Part shown: piece by piece, positions 11,850 through 23,680 of the stretch
Numbering within the stretch: the first letter of the stretch is position 1
How the letters are laid out: every line of letters begins with the position of its first letter
Origin: Enoplosus armatus
Taxonomy: Eukaryota; Chordata; Actinopteri; Centrarchiformes; Enoplosidae
Direction of reading: 5' to 3'
Assembly: GCF_043641665.1 (NCBI RefSeq)
Contig: NC_092197.1
Span: 16,002,148 to 16,066,147, forward strand
Length of the DNA: 64,000 bases
Notes under the pieces: generated by a model
The model's database searches: none
Seen by the model: only the letters and a program-made list of their open reading frames with translations
Told to the model about the DNA's origin: nothing
Translations under genes and position numbers: made by a program

Positions 11850-12370
11850 ATCTCTCTGCCAAACTTTGAAAACAAGAAACTTGGACAGAAAATTTGTCAC
11901 TGAGACTACTCTACTCTCATGATTAGATATATCATTTCGTCTTGCACAACATAAACAAAGTCATGAGAGCAGATATGATCAGGTAAGAAACTGGTTTAAA
12001 TCTCAGCACAGGCGAGGCCGGAGGTCAGGATGAGCAACGGAACCCTGCCTTTAGTGTTTTTACAAAGACACTTCAGATGCTGCTGGACATGTACTCACGA
12101 CAGCAACCAGCTGGCCAGAGAGTGCCTGTTTTTAACCGTCTGCTAAAAGTGAGGCATCGAATCCAACGCAGAAATGGTTGCAGACTTTTTTGATTCATCG
12201 CTTGAATTGTTAAACAATTATTAGCAATTAGTGCTAAAAGTCAGACCCATTCATCCCCGTTCATTTGTCACTTTGTTGATACATTTGTCAAACGGCTCAT
12301 TACTTTTTGGTGCGAGTGTGTGATCTGTTTTAGGGTGCATCATCAAGGAATCAATGTCATTTATTTGTCA
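11850..12370. promoter_or_regulatory. Candidate conserved regulatory block
   Basis: Repeat-free sequence with a compact cluster at 12201-12235: the interrupted palindrome ATTGTTAAACAAT (12206-12218, Sox/Fox-like half sites) directly followed by TATTAGCAATTAG (homeodomain cores). ATTTGTCA words near 12264-12290 lie a few tens of bases downstream. The arrangement is enhancer-like, and function is inferred only from motif density. Confidence 0.27.
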
Positions 12371-12487
12371 TTTTACAACACAGGCTTGCACAATGAAATA
12401 TAAGTTACACAGAACATATACAGTGTATCTCTCTCAGCGTGCCCGTTGTGCCACTGTCACCCTCGGTTCCTCAATACACAACGCTTC

Positions 12488-12489
<2 letters not shown>

Positions 12490-12524
<35 letters not shown>

Positions 12525-12529
12525 ACACA
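12490..12529. repeat. (AC)n microsatellite
   Basis: About 15 AC units, one T interruption, then about 4 more. Confidence 0.95.
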
Positions 12530-14479
12530 GAGCAAATATGCATAAATTTACTGTGCGAGCTTCCTGAAAAGGTTAGCGTGCTTGTTGGCTAGTGTTCAAA
12601 CAAGGCAAGAGTAGCGTAGGTGGCAAGAGTTGTGTTTTGGTGTTGAGTGGGAGTGAAGGAGGTGGCTCGGAGTCAGAAATCGCTGAAACATCTGTTACCT
12701 TGCCCTGTTACCTGCACACTTCATGGTTGGTGAATAATGCTGCCTCTCTGACAGCCCTGCCGGTGTATGATGTAAGTATGAAATCGCACATCATTCTTTT
12801 GACATCTGAATGTGGCTTCTGGATTGTTGCTTGCCAGATGATTAAGGAATTGTTGCATCACACCAGGTGTGTAGGTATGATTTGATCTTTTTCAACATTC
12901 TTTTTCTTCACCAGTGGGGCCTAAGCAATGTTGAGGTTGGTCAGACAGTATAGCCCAAACGATACTGGATCTATGAGGCAAGTACAGACATTGATATTTG
13001 GATTATATTATGTTTCAAACCTGGCTCAAGATTTGCAACAAAAGAGAGAGTTGTGAGAATGTTAGGCATCAGTGGTGTAAAGCGTGTGTGGATGAGTGAA
13101 ATGTGGATTGGCGTACTGAAGGAAAATAACACAAAACCAAACTAAAGAGATGCCATGTGGAGGTGTCCAGGCGGTTCAGCAGAAAGGAGGAAGGGCAGAA
13201 CATCTAGGAAAGCAGCCCTTTTATATCCCCCAACCAACTCTGACTGACCTCTTAACTCTATCAGTCCTGGAAGACAGACAACTGAGAGATAGATTGGACG
13301 GACAGACAGATATAGAGAGAGGCAGTCACAATTATAATCGTTATATTATATATTTAGAGTTACATAAACAATCTTAATGTGGATACCTGAGTTTTTATCA
13401 TTGCGTAATCTTCCATGAGCACCACCATCAAGCTCAGACTTCCACCTGTAAATAAGAAAACACCATTAACATAGGATACACTTTCTATTTAAAACTCCTT
13501 GAAATTTTCTTCTTTCTCAGGCCAAAATGTAATCTTTCCACTCACTATATTTTTCACAGTTCTGTGATTCTAATGACATCATGGCCTTTAATTTAAGATC
13601 AACGGCATTATAACAAGAAAAGCTTTTTTTAAAAGGACATGGTGACTTGCATATCCTTGTACTGACTTTTAAGTGTTGATGTTAAAAGAAAATGTCACAC
13701 TAAGATTGCATAAATTCACATTTTCAGTTTTCTATACAGCTGGTTGCCAACCTTTCTTTGGCTTATGTCTCTTTAAAACAAACAGGTTTAATCAAACGTT
13801 TCTCTTCTCAAGCCTGAAGGGGTAAAACAATCCGCTACTTCACAAGAAAAAAAGCAATGAATTAAAAAGTCTGAAAAAATAAACATAATTATTTGTGTAG
13901 AATATGTTTTTGATTGTTTCATAGCCTGTTAAACATCTCGTGACTCCGCTTATTGTTCTTGAAACCCCTTTCTTGGAGTCATAATTTGTCATAAAGTTTT
14001 TGTTTTTTTACAATGAAGATAATTCAACTTTATTTGATTATATACTGCAAAACAAATTCATCCACATTGGAAAAGCAGGATATTTTTGCACTCCATTTGC
14101 AGATTTGTTCACTTATTTTAATAATCTTACGGAATTTAGGAAGAAAATTAAGACATGAACATACCTTTTTGCAAGATAAATGTAAATAGTTGATTTAAAA
14201 CAATGCAAGTACACATAACTACTACAGTAAATGCAGTATATGTTATCTATAATCCCAGTTTGAGTGGATCCAGGCCAACCAAGGTTAGATGAGACATGCA
14301 AAAACTGCCCCTTCATGAGGTTGTCCAGGGTTTTTATTAATTCAGGATTGTTGTTCGGGGGGAACGCCTCAGTTTAGGTACTCATACAAACAGAAACCCT
14401 CACCAAGGGCGTACAAAGCGTACAGAAACAAAGAAGCTGAGCATGTGAAAGCAGTGAAAAAGCCCTTAATATCATACTT
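12530..14479. other. Unassigned sequence
   Basis: Holds a 97-codon frame (12592-12885) containing a donor-like GTAAGTATG near 12772 but without a credible acceptor. Otherwise it is AT-rich DNA with no supported feature. Confidence 0.4.
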
Positions 14480-14700
14480 GTTGTGCACGCTCACAAGGCT
14501 CCATTTTGTGTCCTTCTGAATAGCTTTATTGTTCAGGGGCATCATCAATTTTCATCCGTCTCAGTTCAGCCCAGGTGGTCTGCGGCGCCTTCCATTGCTC
14601 CGTCTGTAAACACCCCAACAAATATGGAAGGATCAAGTGAGGGTTTTATCATTATCATCCCTGGCAATGTCATACAGAGCTGTGGTTGCCTCAGCTAGGA
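14480..14700. promoter_or_regulatory. Candidate conserved regulatory block
   Basis: Balanced-composition, repeat-free segment with words such as GCTTTATTGTTCAGGGGC and CATCATCAATTTTCATCC, flanked by AT-rich DNA. Regulatory role is inferred from texture alone. Confidence 0.2.
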
Positions 14701-15230
14701 CCATTAGCAGTAAATCGAATGGAACATAAGCACACTAATGAACGGAACTGTGAACACTATTTGTACAGCATATCTGGTAGGGCAGACCCAGTGCGATGAT
14801 TTGACATGCTGACTGAATGCTTCTCAATATCCTTTTGGAAGGCCATTTCTCAAATTTTAGTTCATGTTCAGTATACGATTAACTCCTTGCATACACGGCG
14901 TAGATGTTTTGGTGTCCTCTCAAATTCAACTGAAAAAAAAAGGCCCTTTGGAGTTAAGATATGAGCCAAAGAGTTCAAATACATTAAATTTCTAACAAAG
15001 ACAGACCACCCTTGCCCTCGCTGTATCCCTGCTGGAGCCTGCCTCAGCTCTCCCTTAATCTGACAAAAAGATCCCAACAGCCAAGCACTTTTCTTGGGGT
15101 TAATTGTATGTGACATCCATAATACAGCTTGGGTCAATGGTTATCTTCACTTGGGTGGAGAGCAAGTTGTTTCACTCCTGTTATAAGTTCTTGAATGCTC
15201 TCTTTCTTCACTAAACATAATAATAATAAA

Positions 15231-15420
15231 AAAAAAATATCTCCTCATTATGCAATTGTTCTAAGAAAAGTTCAAATGCCTAATTAATTTAACAGCAACA
15301 AAAATTGATTAATTTGGCCTTTTGAAACTGGTTACAATCTCAGGGAGGATTGCATGCTATAAACACCATCATGATTAACGCTGATTAGAAATATTTAACA
15401 TAAAGGAATCATAATATGTT
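15231..15420. promoter_or_regulatory. Candidate regulatory block, homeodomain-site rich
   Basis: Contains CATTATGCAATTG, CCTAATTAATTTAAC, TTGATTAATTTGGCC and CATGATTAACGCTGATTAG within 160 bp and no repeat signature. Dense paired TAAT sites suggest homeodomain binding, but this also arises in AT-rich DNA. Confidence 0.25.
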
Positions 15421-15440
15421 TTGACATTTACTTCTTCTTT

Positions 15441-15454
15441 GGGGGGGGGGGGGG
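15441..15454. repeat. Poly-G tract (G14)
   Basis: Fourteen consecutive G. Confidence 0.95.
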
Positions 15455-15594
15455 CTTTTTAGGACCTGAAGGGGTTCCTCGCATATATTAGCATCATGCA
15501 TCACTTGTTTAATGACTACAAAAATGTGAAGAAAGAGTTGCCTGCATCGTAAAAAAAAACCTATATGATCTGTTCAATTAAAATACTAAGGTAA

Positions 15595-15830
15595 TGCTGC
15601 ATCGGTCTCCATATTGTGCCGCTCGGCTGAACTTCTGCACTAATGATGAGGCTCGGGGAAGGCAAACTCCCACGGCTATCGGTGTCCCTTTTATTAAGAT
15701 GGAGGGGGTAGACAAATGCGGAGGGGAGAGGAACTGATGGGTTAAGCATCTTCCTCCAGAGGAACTTTATCTACGGCTGAGAGCCATGGTAGTAAATTTT
15801 AATTACCACTCTCACACACGGCACAATATA
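15595..15830. promoter_or_regulatory. Candidate conserved regulatory block
   Basis: A mixed-composition, repeat-free block containing CCATATTGTGCCGCTCGGC, CCACGGCTATCGGTGTCCC and GTAAATTTTAATTACCACTC. It sits about 180 bp from the homeodomain-rich block upstream, separated by the G14 tract. The two may be one element. Confidence 0.25.
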
Positions 15831-16418
15831 AATACACACACTTGGTGCACACCTGTTTTCTATGAGGATTTCTTTTTTTGATATATAACCAAGAGGATCA
15901 TGGTGTGCTGTAGTTTTAGCTTGAAGTTTTTTCCCTTTGAAAGCAGTAACATAATTGGGTCAGTCTTAGGCTCTTGGTCACTGTGGCTGCTCTGTAAACC
16001 TGAAGTATTACTCCCATTAGCTGCAGTTCTGTTCCCTTGGGCCATGGGGGGACACATAGAAGGTAATTACAGAACATAATGTTATTAATTACTCTGAGCA
16101 CTCGTGCTACCATTGTAGCTGAACTCTCTGCAGATGAGGTTCTCTAAGCCAGGCGGTGCCACAGCGCAATGCCTAAGGTTAAGTGACCCACTCGTCTCTG
16201 TCACTGGATGCGGGGAATTGTTTCGACTCCTCTGTTCGTCTGCAATTCTCGGTACTCAGTCTGTTTTTCCTGCCGCTGTTGCTGCGGAGCTAAAAGAAGA
16301 AACAAGAAAAATGTATCCATAGTGGTCCCCCTGCAGACATCTGTGTCCTTACCAAGCACACAGAGTGTGTGTGTGTGGGGGGGGGTCCACTAAGACAGCG
16401 GCAAGTGGTCAGATGTCA
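15831..16418. other. Unassigned sequence with a GT/G tract
   Basis: A short (GT)n run followed by nine to ten G lies at about 16366-16386. No gene is supported. Confidence 0.4.
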
Positions 16419-16760
16419 TTGTCAAGTTTATTTATATAGCACATTTCATACGACGGGCTCAATGTGCTTCAAAGTAAAAAGTAAAAATAGGCAAAAGATC
16501 ATACATGACAAAAACATAAGATAAGGGGATTTTACATATACAAAACACATATAAGATGAGACACAAAAAAAAAGTAGAGGGCATTACAATAAAAAAGGAA
16601 TAGCAATAATAATACTCTTTCTAAATTTACTTTTACCTGTTAACCACACACTTTAACTTAAAAAGTTAAGCTTGCATAAAACGATATGTTTTTGGTCTGC
16701 TTTTAAAAGGAGACACTGTTGTAGCAGACCTTAGTTCATGTGGTCGAGGTGTATAATGAC
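16419..16760 (-). mobile_element. Non-LTR retroelement 3' fragment, minus strand
   Basis: Begins CAAGTTTATTTATATAGCAC, which in reverse complement is the end of a fish LINE/SINE 3' region (…GCTATATAAATAAACTTG). It continues with an A-rich, decayed stretch and the segment GATATGTTTTTGGTCTGC near 16683. Only untranslated sequence is left. Confidence 0.55.
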
Positions 16761-16883
16761 TTTACTTCTTGATCTAAGGGATTCTGAACAAGCTGGAGTT
16801 TACTTAACACCTGTGAGCTTCCATTTGAAAAGAAAGAAAAAAGTTAATCCAAGCCATTGGTAAAAATGTATTATCATTATTAG

Positions 16884-16905
16884 TATTATTATTATTATTA
16901 TTATT
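16884..16905. repeat. (ATT)n microsatellite
   Basis: About seven ATT units, with degenerate units on both sides. Confidence 0.9.
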
Positions 16906-16939
16906 GTCATCATTATTACAGACTGATTTGTCCTGCTGG

Positions 16940-17130
16940 GTAATTAGACTCCCCTTGCATGTCAGTATTATCATTAAGCAAACCGCCTCCCCATTATGGG
17001 TGTGAAATTTCCCACCTCCAGCATGCTCTCCCCATGATCTCCTCCTACATGTGGCGTTTATACATAGCATCATTTAATCACATTACCCCAGTCAGCCATA
17101 TGCATTTATGTAATGATGAAAACACAAAAC
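16940..17130. promoter_or_regulatory. Candidate conserved regulatory block
   Basis: Repeat-free, with CCTCCCCATTATGGGTGTG and TTTAATCACATTACCCCAG followed by CATATGCATTTATGTAATG. Inference from motif texture only. Confidence 0.22.
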
Positions 17131-18974
17131 TCTGTGTTGTGTTTTGGCACTATGCAATATGGGGACCGGGAAGCTTAAACTAATTGGGGAAAGCCTCACG
17201 CTGACTCGAACTTGTTTGTCAGTTATTCACACGTTCTTTATTGTTAAGATATTTTTACAATACAATGGGTCACCAATCCCAGAGGTAATATTCTTCCACT
17301 AAAGTCAAGGGCTCTATTTGATTAAGCCCTAGCATACAGTTTCCTGCATACAGAAAATATATGATTATAACTAGAATTAGCTGTAATATCTCAGCAAATG
17401 TCACTCCTCGCTTTCATGCATGTTGTAAAGAGAGAATATGGGTCCTCTTTCTATATTCTAGACTAATACACGGAGGGAATAGGCTTATTTAAATCTGTCC
17501 AATAATCAACAACCCTCTCTTTGACTTGAAATATGATTACATTATATGCATTTTCTACATGCTTGAACCCCTGAATATCTGCTATTTCAAGCTAGGCTTC
17601 AAATCATTGGAAAAAAATCATTGGATTTCACTGGATATCTGGATATTGGTCATATACACTTACACAATATGGTTTGATCTTCTATCATGAGCTTTGTGCA
17701 GTAAGTTTGAGACTGGGGAAATGTCTTCACACTAGTAAGATTAACATCAGCAAGCTCGGGATTTGACTGGTCTTAACACCAGAAAAGGTTTTTTATGCTA
17801 TATCCAGTTTGAGCCTTTGAGGTTTTATTGCATGCTGTATGTGGTCGTTTAGTTTAAGTTGACGAGAAGCTGTCAGGAATACGAGGACAGGACTGTGTCA
17901 ACACACCGCATACGCAGGCAACCAAAGAATCGGTCTGGTTCATGCAACACTGGTGTGCAGAAAAAAGGAGAAAAAAAAGGCAGTATGCTAACAATGCCTA
18001 TGAAGGTCCTCCAGGAGGGAGGAGTGATATCTCCCTTTATTCTCGCGGGACTCTTTGGCAGTTATGATACATTTACTTACTTACCCGAACAGAAATCATT
18101 TTCTTTCATCTCTGTTCATGCCTTACAGAGGATCAGTAAGATACATCTATACCCGTTTGAAGTACTGTTACCTGGAGACACGCTGCTGGGCCGCCGCACT
18201 GAGCTTATTTGATATACTGAATTTTATGTCAACTGTGACAATCCACTCTATGCATCATGTCTAGTTTCAAGTGCGGGAGCGGACATAAGGACATGATAGT
18301 GCTATTCCTTAAAGCTACGGCTGCTGGACTGGCCTACTGTTATGATGTATTGTTATAGGGGTAGTTTACCGTATGAATAGAGTCAGGGGGGAAGTGCCAA
18401 GAGAGATAAGGTTCACATTAGATAAACATCAGTGTCATTACATTATGACCTATCAAAACAATCTGAACATTAAAACAGAATCAAAAACACAGACAAATCC
18501 AAATGTCCACATTTTCTGAGCTGATCACAAATGCAAATAAGATAAAAAGGTTCCCTTCAGTTCAAGGCAATATTAAGTTTTGTGAGCAACAAAAACAAAA
18601 GCCCAACTCTGTTTACCTTTTGGTTTGCCTCTCTGGCTACATACAGGCCGTCCTTAACCTCTGATTGGTGGAGCTTGTTTGGGCCATAAGGAGCCTGACA
18701 GAAGGCTCCACAGACTCATAAAACATCATTTAATCATAAATGAAAAAAAATGTACTCTTCCTTCCTCTGCATGTTTTTGGAAAATAATCCTTGAATCCAC
18801 ATTTGGATTTACAGGTGATAATGTGTCATGTTTATATTCTCCTAGGGCTTGAGGATAAATCGAGGTGAAGGCAGCAACAGGCATTGTTCTTGAGATGAGA
18901 ATTTATATTTAATGACTTAAAACTGTAATTCAGTCTTGAAATCTTGCATGTTCATGTTCACGATGTAACTACAT
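17131..18974. other. Unassigned sequence
   Basis: Holds a 117-codon frame without a start-to-stop context that I recognise (17859-18212). Otherwise AT-rich DNA with no supported feature. Confidence 0.4.
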
Positions 18975-19505
18975 CACTAAACCTGCATTAACAGATCTTT
19001 TGGCCACTTGGGGGGGAACCCTGACACATTCACATCACAGTATAAAGTTGATATGGCTAGCTTGTTAGCAAACAGTAGCCAATTTCCACACCAAGCAGAC
19101 ACAGATCAGCATTGTCTTTCATTTGGAGTCATGTTTCTGACCACCTGGCAGTCCAATATTCACTCTCCTGTTTAGCTCTGTTTTTGTCTCCACCAATTCC
19201 AGAGGAAAATATCTGTCTCTTTAGCTGCTAATTACTAAACTATGAACACCAGCTAGTTGCTAACTTTGTCTATGTACCAATTGTTGTTGGGCTTTTGGAG
19301 CTTTTTCACTGAAAAACGGCATTGATGAGAGCGGTGAGAACCTAAACATTGAAGTTGCCGACCCGAAAATCAAAACAATGAGCTGAAAGACGCTTTAAAG
19401 TTGAGAAGGGTGGAAGAGCTGGGTGATGATTTTCTGTTAGTTCATCACTTTGAGGGACCCCTTTCACATACAAGCAGCCACATGATCCACTGTTAAAAAA
19501 TGCAT
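18975..19505 (+). repeat. Dispersed ~0.5-kb fish repeat
   Basis: Runs from TTTTGGCCACTTGGGGG through GCTAGCTTGTTAGCAAACAG, TTCTGACCACCTGGCAGTCC, GGAGCTTTTTCACTGAAAAA and TTGCCGACCCGAAAATCAAA to GAGGGACCCCTTTCACA. I recall this whole order of words as a common interspersed repeat in perch-like fishes. It encodes nothing, and its class (SINE-like or non-autonomous DNA element) is not clear from the sequence. The ends are approximate. Confidence 0.65.
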
Positions 19506-19852
19506 TAAATATAATATATAATATAAAAAATCATTGTTGCTTTAAATTCCAGCCCATTATCAATGAAATGAAGTGTTGTTTTCAGCATCATTGTTGCATT
19601 AATTATAAAGAATCTATAACAATTGCTTTATTTTCTTTTCATGTTTGACTAATGGAAGACCAAGTGACCAATTTTATCGTAATGTGTCATTTTCTAGGTT
19701 AATATAAATGTATGTACATGAATAACAGCATGTGTACACTGTTGGTTGAATTAAAAAACTCTCTTACTTCATCTCCTTCCCCTTGGGAATAAGTACGACT
19801 TAGGCTGAATCCCAAGTGATCAGCAGCTATATGTGACTTCATTTTCTTTCAG

Positions 19853-19962
19853 AATCATGTATTTTCCCGAGAATGAGATGTTAATCCCCTCGAGAAAACA
19901 CAGAGAAGATAATAATCCAACAATCGTACCCGTCATCGTACAGCCGTCTGAGCTGCTAACAG
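19853..19962 (+). CDS. Candidate internal or first coding exon, gene unknown
   Basis: A 110-bp segment opens after TTCATTTTCTTTCAG, a strong pyrimidine tract and acceptor, and closes at AACAG/GTAAGAGC, a near-consensus donor. One frame is open throughout: one leftover base, 36 codons, one base. The peptide begins IMYFPENEMLIPSRKHR and ends VPVIVQPSELLTG if the split codon is completed by GT. The other two frames are closed or less plausible. An ATG lies at the second codon, so it could also be a first coding exon following a 5' UTR exon. No neighbouring exon is visible, which is expected if introns are very long. I do not recognise the protein. A chance match of both splice signals to a short open frame is the main alternative. 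Confidence 0.4.
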
Positions 19963-20479
19963 GTAAGAGCAGGTTTAGTCTGTCGTAGTAGCACTTTATT
20001 CCAGTGCAATCAAAGTGTCACACATTATCGTCTTCTGTGCTCGACTGTTTGCAAACATTGCTCTAATGCTTCAATACCTGATAGCAGAGCATTGTTCCCT
20101 GTAGGCATGTTGTGTACCACCTCTTCACAGGCATTACTTTTTTTCTCACAAAGGTGGGTGTTTAATAGTGTGAAAGAGAAGGATGGAAAAAACAACTGTG
20201 AAGATGATTGTAACACACTCAAGAACAGAGGGTCCTCAAATTGGATTCTTAAGAGGGTCCTCTGTCAGTAAATGATGTTTTACACAGCTTCCCTCGCGAA
20301 GGCTCCTGATGAATTACAGTGTCAGAAAATTTATATTTTGATGAAATTGCAAGGCTACAGGGCTGCAAGGTCAGTCAGGCAATTAAAGGAAGCTGTTAAG
20401 TTAAGGTGCACCATCTCATTTTCATTTGTTATATAACATGGCCCATTTCACACCAGTCATGGATCTTGGGTGTCAATAT
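19963..20479. other. Unassigned sequence
   Basis: Follows the candidate exon donor. I see no second exon or repeat that I can support here. Confidence 0.4.
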
Positions 20480-20960
20480 TGTCTGCATATTTGTAAATAA
20501 AAGCGTGGCTCGCCCTTCCCTGGAGCCATTATTGGCGTTGCAGGTCCACTTGAAGGAAGCGGCGAGTCTCCAAAGGTCAGCCTGCTCTTGAGCTTTGTAC
20601 CTCGGTCCCTGGCAGGTTTATTCTCCGACAAAGGGCCAAGGGGAGAGCGGAGCGCTCTCAGTGCGAGCCAATTAAGGCTTGTTTATTTTCCTCTGCTGTC
20701 TAATAAACGTCACTTTCTTGTTTTAATGGCTTGGAAAGAGAGTGTGATTAAAATTCAGGACCGCGGTGTGACCAAACGTGAAACGGAGCCACGTCTTCTG
20801 CTGAGGCCCTTCATCATGTCGAATGGCTCTCAGCACAGCATTGTTATGGGAGGTTATGATAATAGAAATATTTATAACACCCTGCTGACCTCTGTGTACA
20901 AGTACAACAGCCACCGCGAGGACAGCGCTCCCCTCGAAAATAAAAGCAGGGAAAACAAAC
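20480..20960. promoter_or_regulatory. Candidate conserved regulatory block
   Basis: Richer in G+C and CpG than its flanks, free of recognised repeats, and made of alternating GC-rich and TAAT-type words (GAGCCAATTAAGGCTTG, GGAGAGCGGAGCGCTCTC, GTGATTAAAATTCAGGACC). A 149-codon plus-strand frame (20588-21037) covers most of it, but the translation resembles no family I know and ends in AT-rich DNA. It lies 0.5 kb downstream of the candidate exon, so it could be an intronic enhancer. I infer regulatory rather than coding function. Confidence 0.28.
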
Positions 20961-23636
20961 ACCTTCAGGAGCTCACTGCTTGCATTATTTATTCAAATTT
21001 CAAGAACCAAAATGTAGAATTTTTGATATGTTATTGATTTATTCCACAACGCTATCTTGCCAGCTTAGCTTTCTTTAGACTGCCTCTTCATAAAATGTGC
21101 TACCAGCTGCTGCATCTGCATTTATCAAATAACAATAGTAAAATTGCATCATCATATCAGAATTTTCATTTTTAGACAATTTACCTGCATTTAATATTTC
21201 TGACATGACTCTCCGTCTTTCAAACGACACTCCTGCTTGAAGCGCTCCAGTCTCATTATATTTGTTCATGTTGTTGTTGTTTTTCATCTGTGACATTTAA
21301 AAATGTCAATAGAATGCATCGCACCTAAAACATATGGTAATTTAGCAGATGATTGGCTCATATTTATTGGGAGTTTTCTATGGCTCAGCAGATTACTTTA
21401 TCACATTGTCTAGACCAACTTGTTTTCCAAAAGCTCAGCAGATGAAAAAGAGGCTTCTATAAATAAAATGAAGTGCAATTTTTCTTCTTTTTTTATTCTT
21501 TATGGTCTAATGCTTCAGCATTATGTCTGATTTTTTTAAAAGTAGGTTAAGGCTACTCCATGGCTTCTGTGATATTGGCCTTGTGCTTGCAAACGTTGAA
21601 ATATTACAGTTAGAAGTTCCTTTATTATCCAGAGGTGAAACAAAGTGCAAGTGATAACATTGGACTCTTTGGTCTTGACTTGAGACTTTCTTAAGTCCAC
21701 ATCCTAAACTTTGTGCTTCCAAGTCCTGAAAAAGAAACATATTGGATGGGGTTGAAGAGTTTTTAAACAGTAACAATTAGTTAATAACATTTGGAGAAAT
21801 AATGCTGATAGAATTTAGTATTTATTACTTTCAAATATATTTTGGAACATTTAAAAGCAAACAAAAGTTTAAAAAGAACAAAAACTCAAAGATGTAATAG
21901 AGACCTGTACTTCTTGTTGGCTGAGAAGACAGAAACACTTCAGTCTTTGAAAGCCAGTGGAGCTTTTGGTCACAACCCATTAAATATGTATCAGGCACAC
22001 TGAACAGCTGCAGCTAACTGACTTTGAACACCTTATTTTTCATGAGCTACTTGTTCTGAGTACTGGAGGTCCTGATTCAGAACTACTAAGATGAGCACCT
22101 TGAAACATTGATATAATATGATTTATACTTTAACAGGGAGATTCAGACAATTGAAATTTTGAAGTGAAGCAGCTGGATTATTTCACTAGAGACGACTGGT
22201 CACTCTGTTGGTCCTGTTGAACTATAACATGGGGCTAATTAAACTACAAACACATGCCATCCACTAGTGATTTTACAGTAATGTTACAGAGTGATGCTTC
22301 ATTGACCTCAGAAATGGTGAATTACAGACAACCAAAAACTGCCAATAGTTTAATTTCGGCCTTTTTATGCCATTAATGTCAATTAGCTACATCGGATACA
22401 ATCTGCCACCTGAGCAGTTTGTCATTTCATAATGTTTCTGGTGTGCACTGCCAAACGCACCTTTCCCTCCTGCTTGTGCAACGTGACTGACTGATGTCGG
22501 AATGATTCAAAGTGCATCTGTGGTCAGGACAAGGAGTTCATTTGCTGCACACTTTATATAACCTATATTTTTGGTCTTTGGGCTTGGGGAGGATATCAAG
22601 TCCAAGTGAAGTCACAAGTAATTGGTGTTCAAGTCGAAGTCGAATTGCAAGCTTAGTTGAACAGGACATTGTTGGGATGGCTGTAGACGTTTTTCTCTGC
22701 AACCTTGTTACTCCAACCACAGAGAGAGAACTAACTACTTCAGAAACAGGCTGACAAAATATTAGTCAGTTGTTACCATATTCATTGGCTTTATGTAGTT
22801 CTTTATTTTTTAATGCTGTTTATTACTTGTTCTTCTTCACAGGTTAAGACATTGTAAAATAAATAAAGATAATTGTGACAGACTGAATGCAGAATGTATA
22901 TAAAAGGACTTTGATAAATGTTTTTGTGACTGCTTAAACCTAAAGAGAAGCTAGCCTGATCTCAGGAAGCTTGTTTCACCAGTGCCCACACTGAGAAGGC
23001 CCAATTATCTGGTTTTTTTTTCGGCCTAGACAGAGGAAAGACTAACAGCCCATGCCCAAAGATTCCCAGCTGTGATTTAGGGGATAAAAAGGCCAGAGAT
23101 ACAGAACAGGGATAGTTGAGAACAAGCTCTGTAGGTGATCAGTAAAATCTTGACATCAGTTCTAAAATTTACTTGCAGCCAGTGTACTGTGGAAAAGCTG
23201 GGAAAGGTCTAATACAGTCACGTCTATTAGATTTAGATAAAAGCCTAGTCTAGATAATGTGAATTGTTTAATTTCTGTGATTAAACGAGCCTCACTAAAA
23301 CAGTTTCCAAGAGCTGCTATCCATAACAATGAGCTGGTGATGTACTATCTGCAAAATTAAATCATGGTATTGTAAGCCAGAGTGAAAATGACCTCAAAGT
23401 CAGAGTGAGAGCACCGCTGAATGCTTAATTAGGCAGTTAGTGTTGGCAAGCTTGCCGGCTAAATAATGGTGATGGTGTAGATCCAAAACAGGAGCAAACA
23501 TTTTGCAGAGGTTTCAGCTGTAAACCTTGCGGAGGCTGCCAAAGGGCTTTGTGTCCCAAAGAGTCCGGCTGCTGGCTCCAACACAAGGCCTGCTACTGTG
23601 CCACCCCCTCACTGACTAACTGTCTCCCTCTCTCTT
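20961..23636. other. Unassigned sequence
   Basis: Mostly unique AT-rich DNA. Weakly enhancer-like words occur near 22350-22480 (GCCATTAATGTCAATTAGC), but not enough to call. No gene is supported. Confidence 0.4.
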
Positions 23637-23680
23637 TCAATTCAAATCAATTCAATAAAGCTTTACTGACATGGTGTGTT
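23637..23680 (-). mobile_element. LINE/SINE 3'-tail fragment, minus strand
   Basis: TTCAATTCAAATCAATTCAA followed by TAAAGCTTTACTGACATG is the reverse complement of a typical fish retroelement end (…AAAGCTTTATTGAATTGAATT). Only the tail is present. Confidence 0.5.

Noticed and set aside
20588..21037. 149-codon open frame as a gene
   Set aside because: Translation shows no family features and ends in AT-rich sequence; better explained as low stop density in a GC-richer block.
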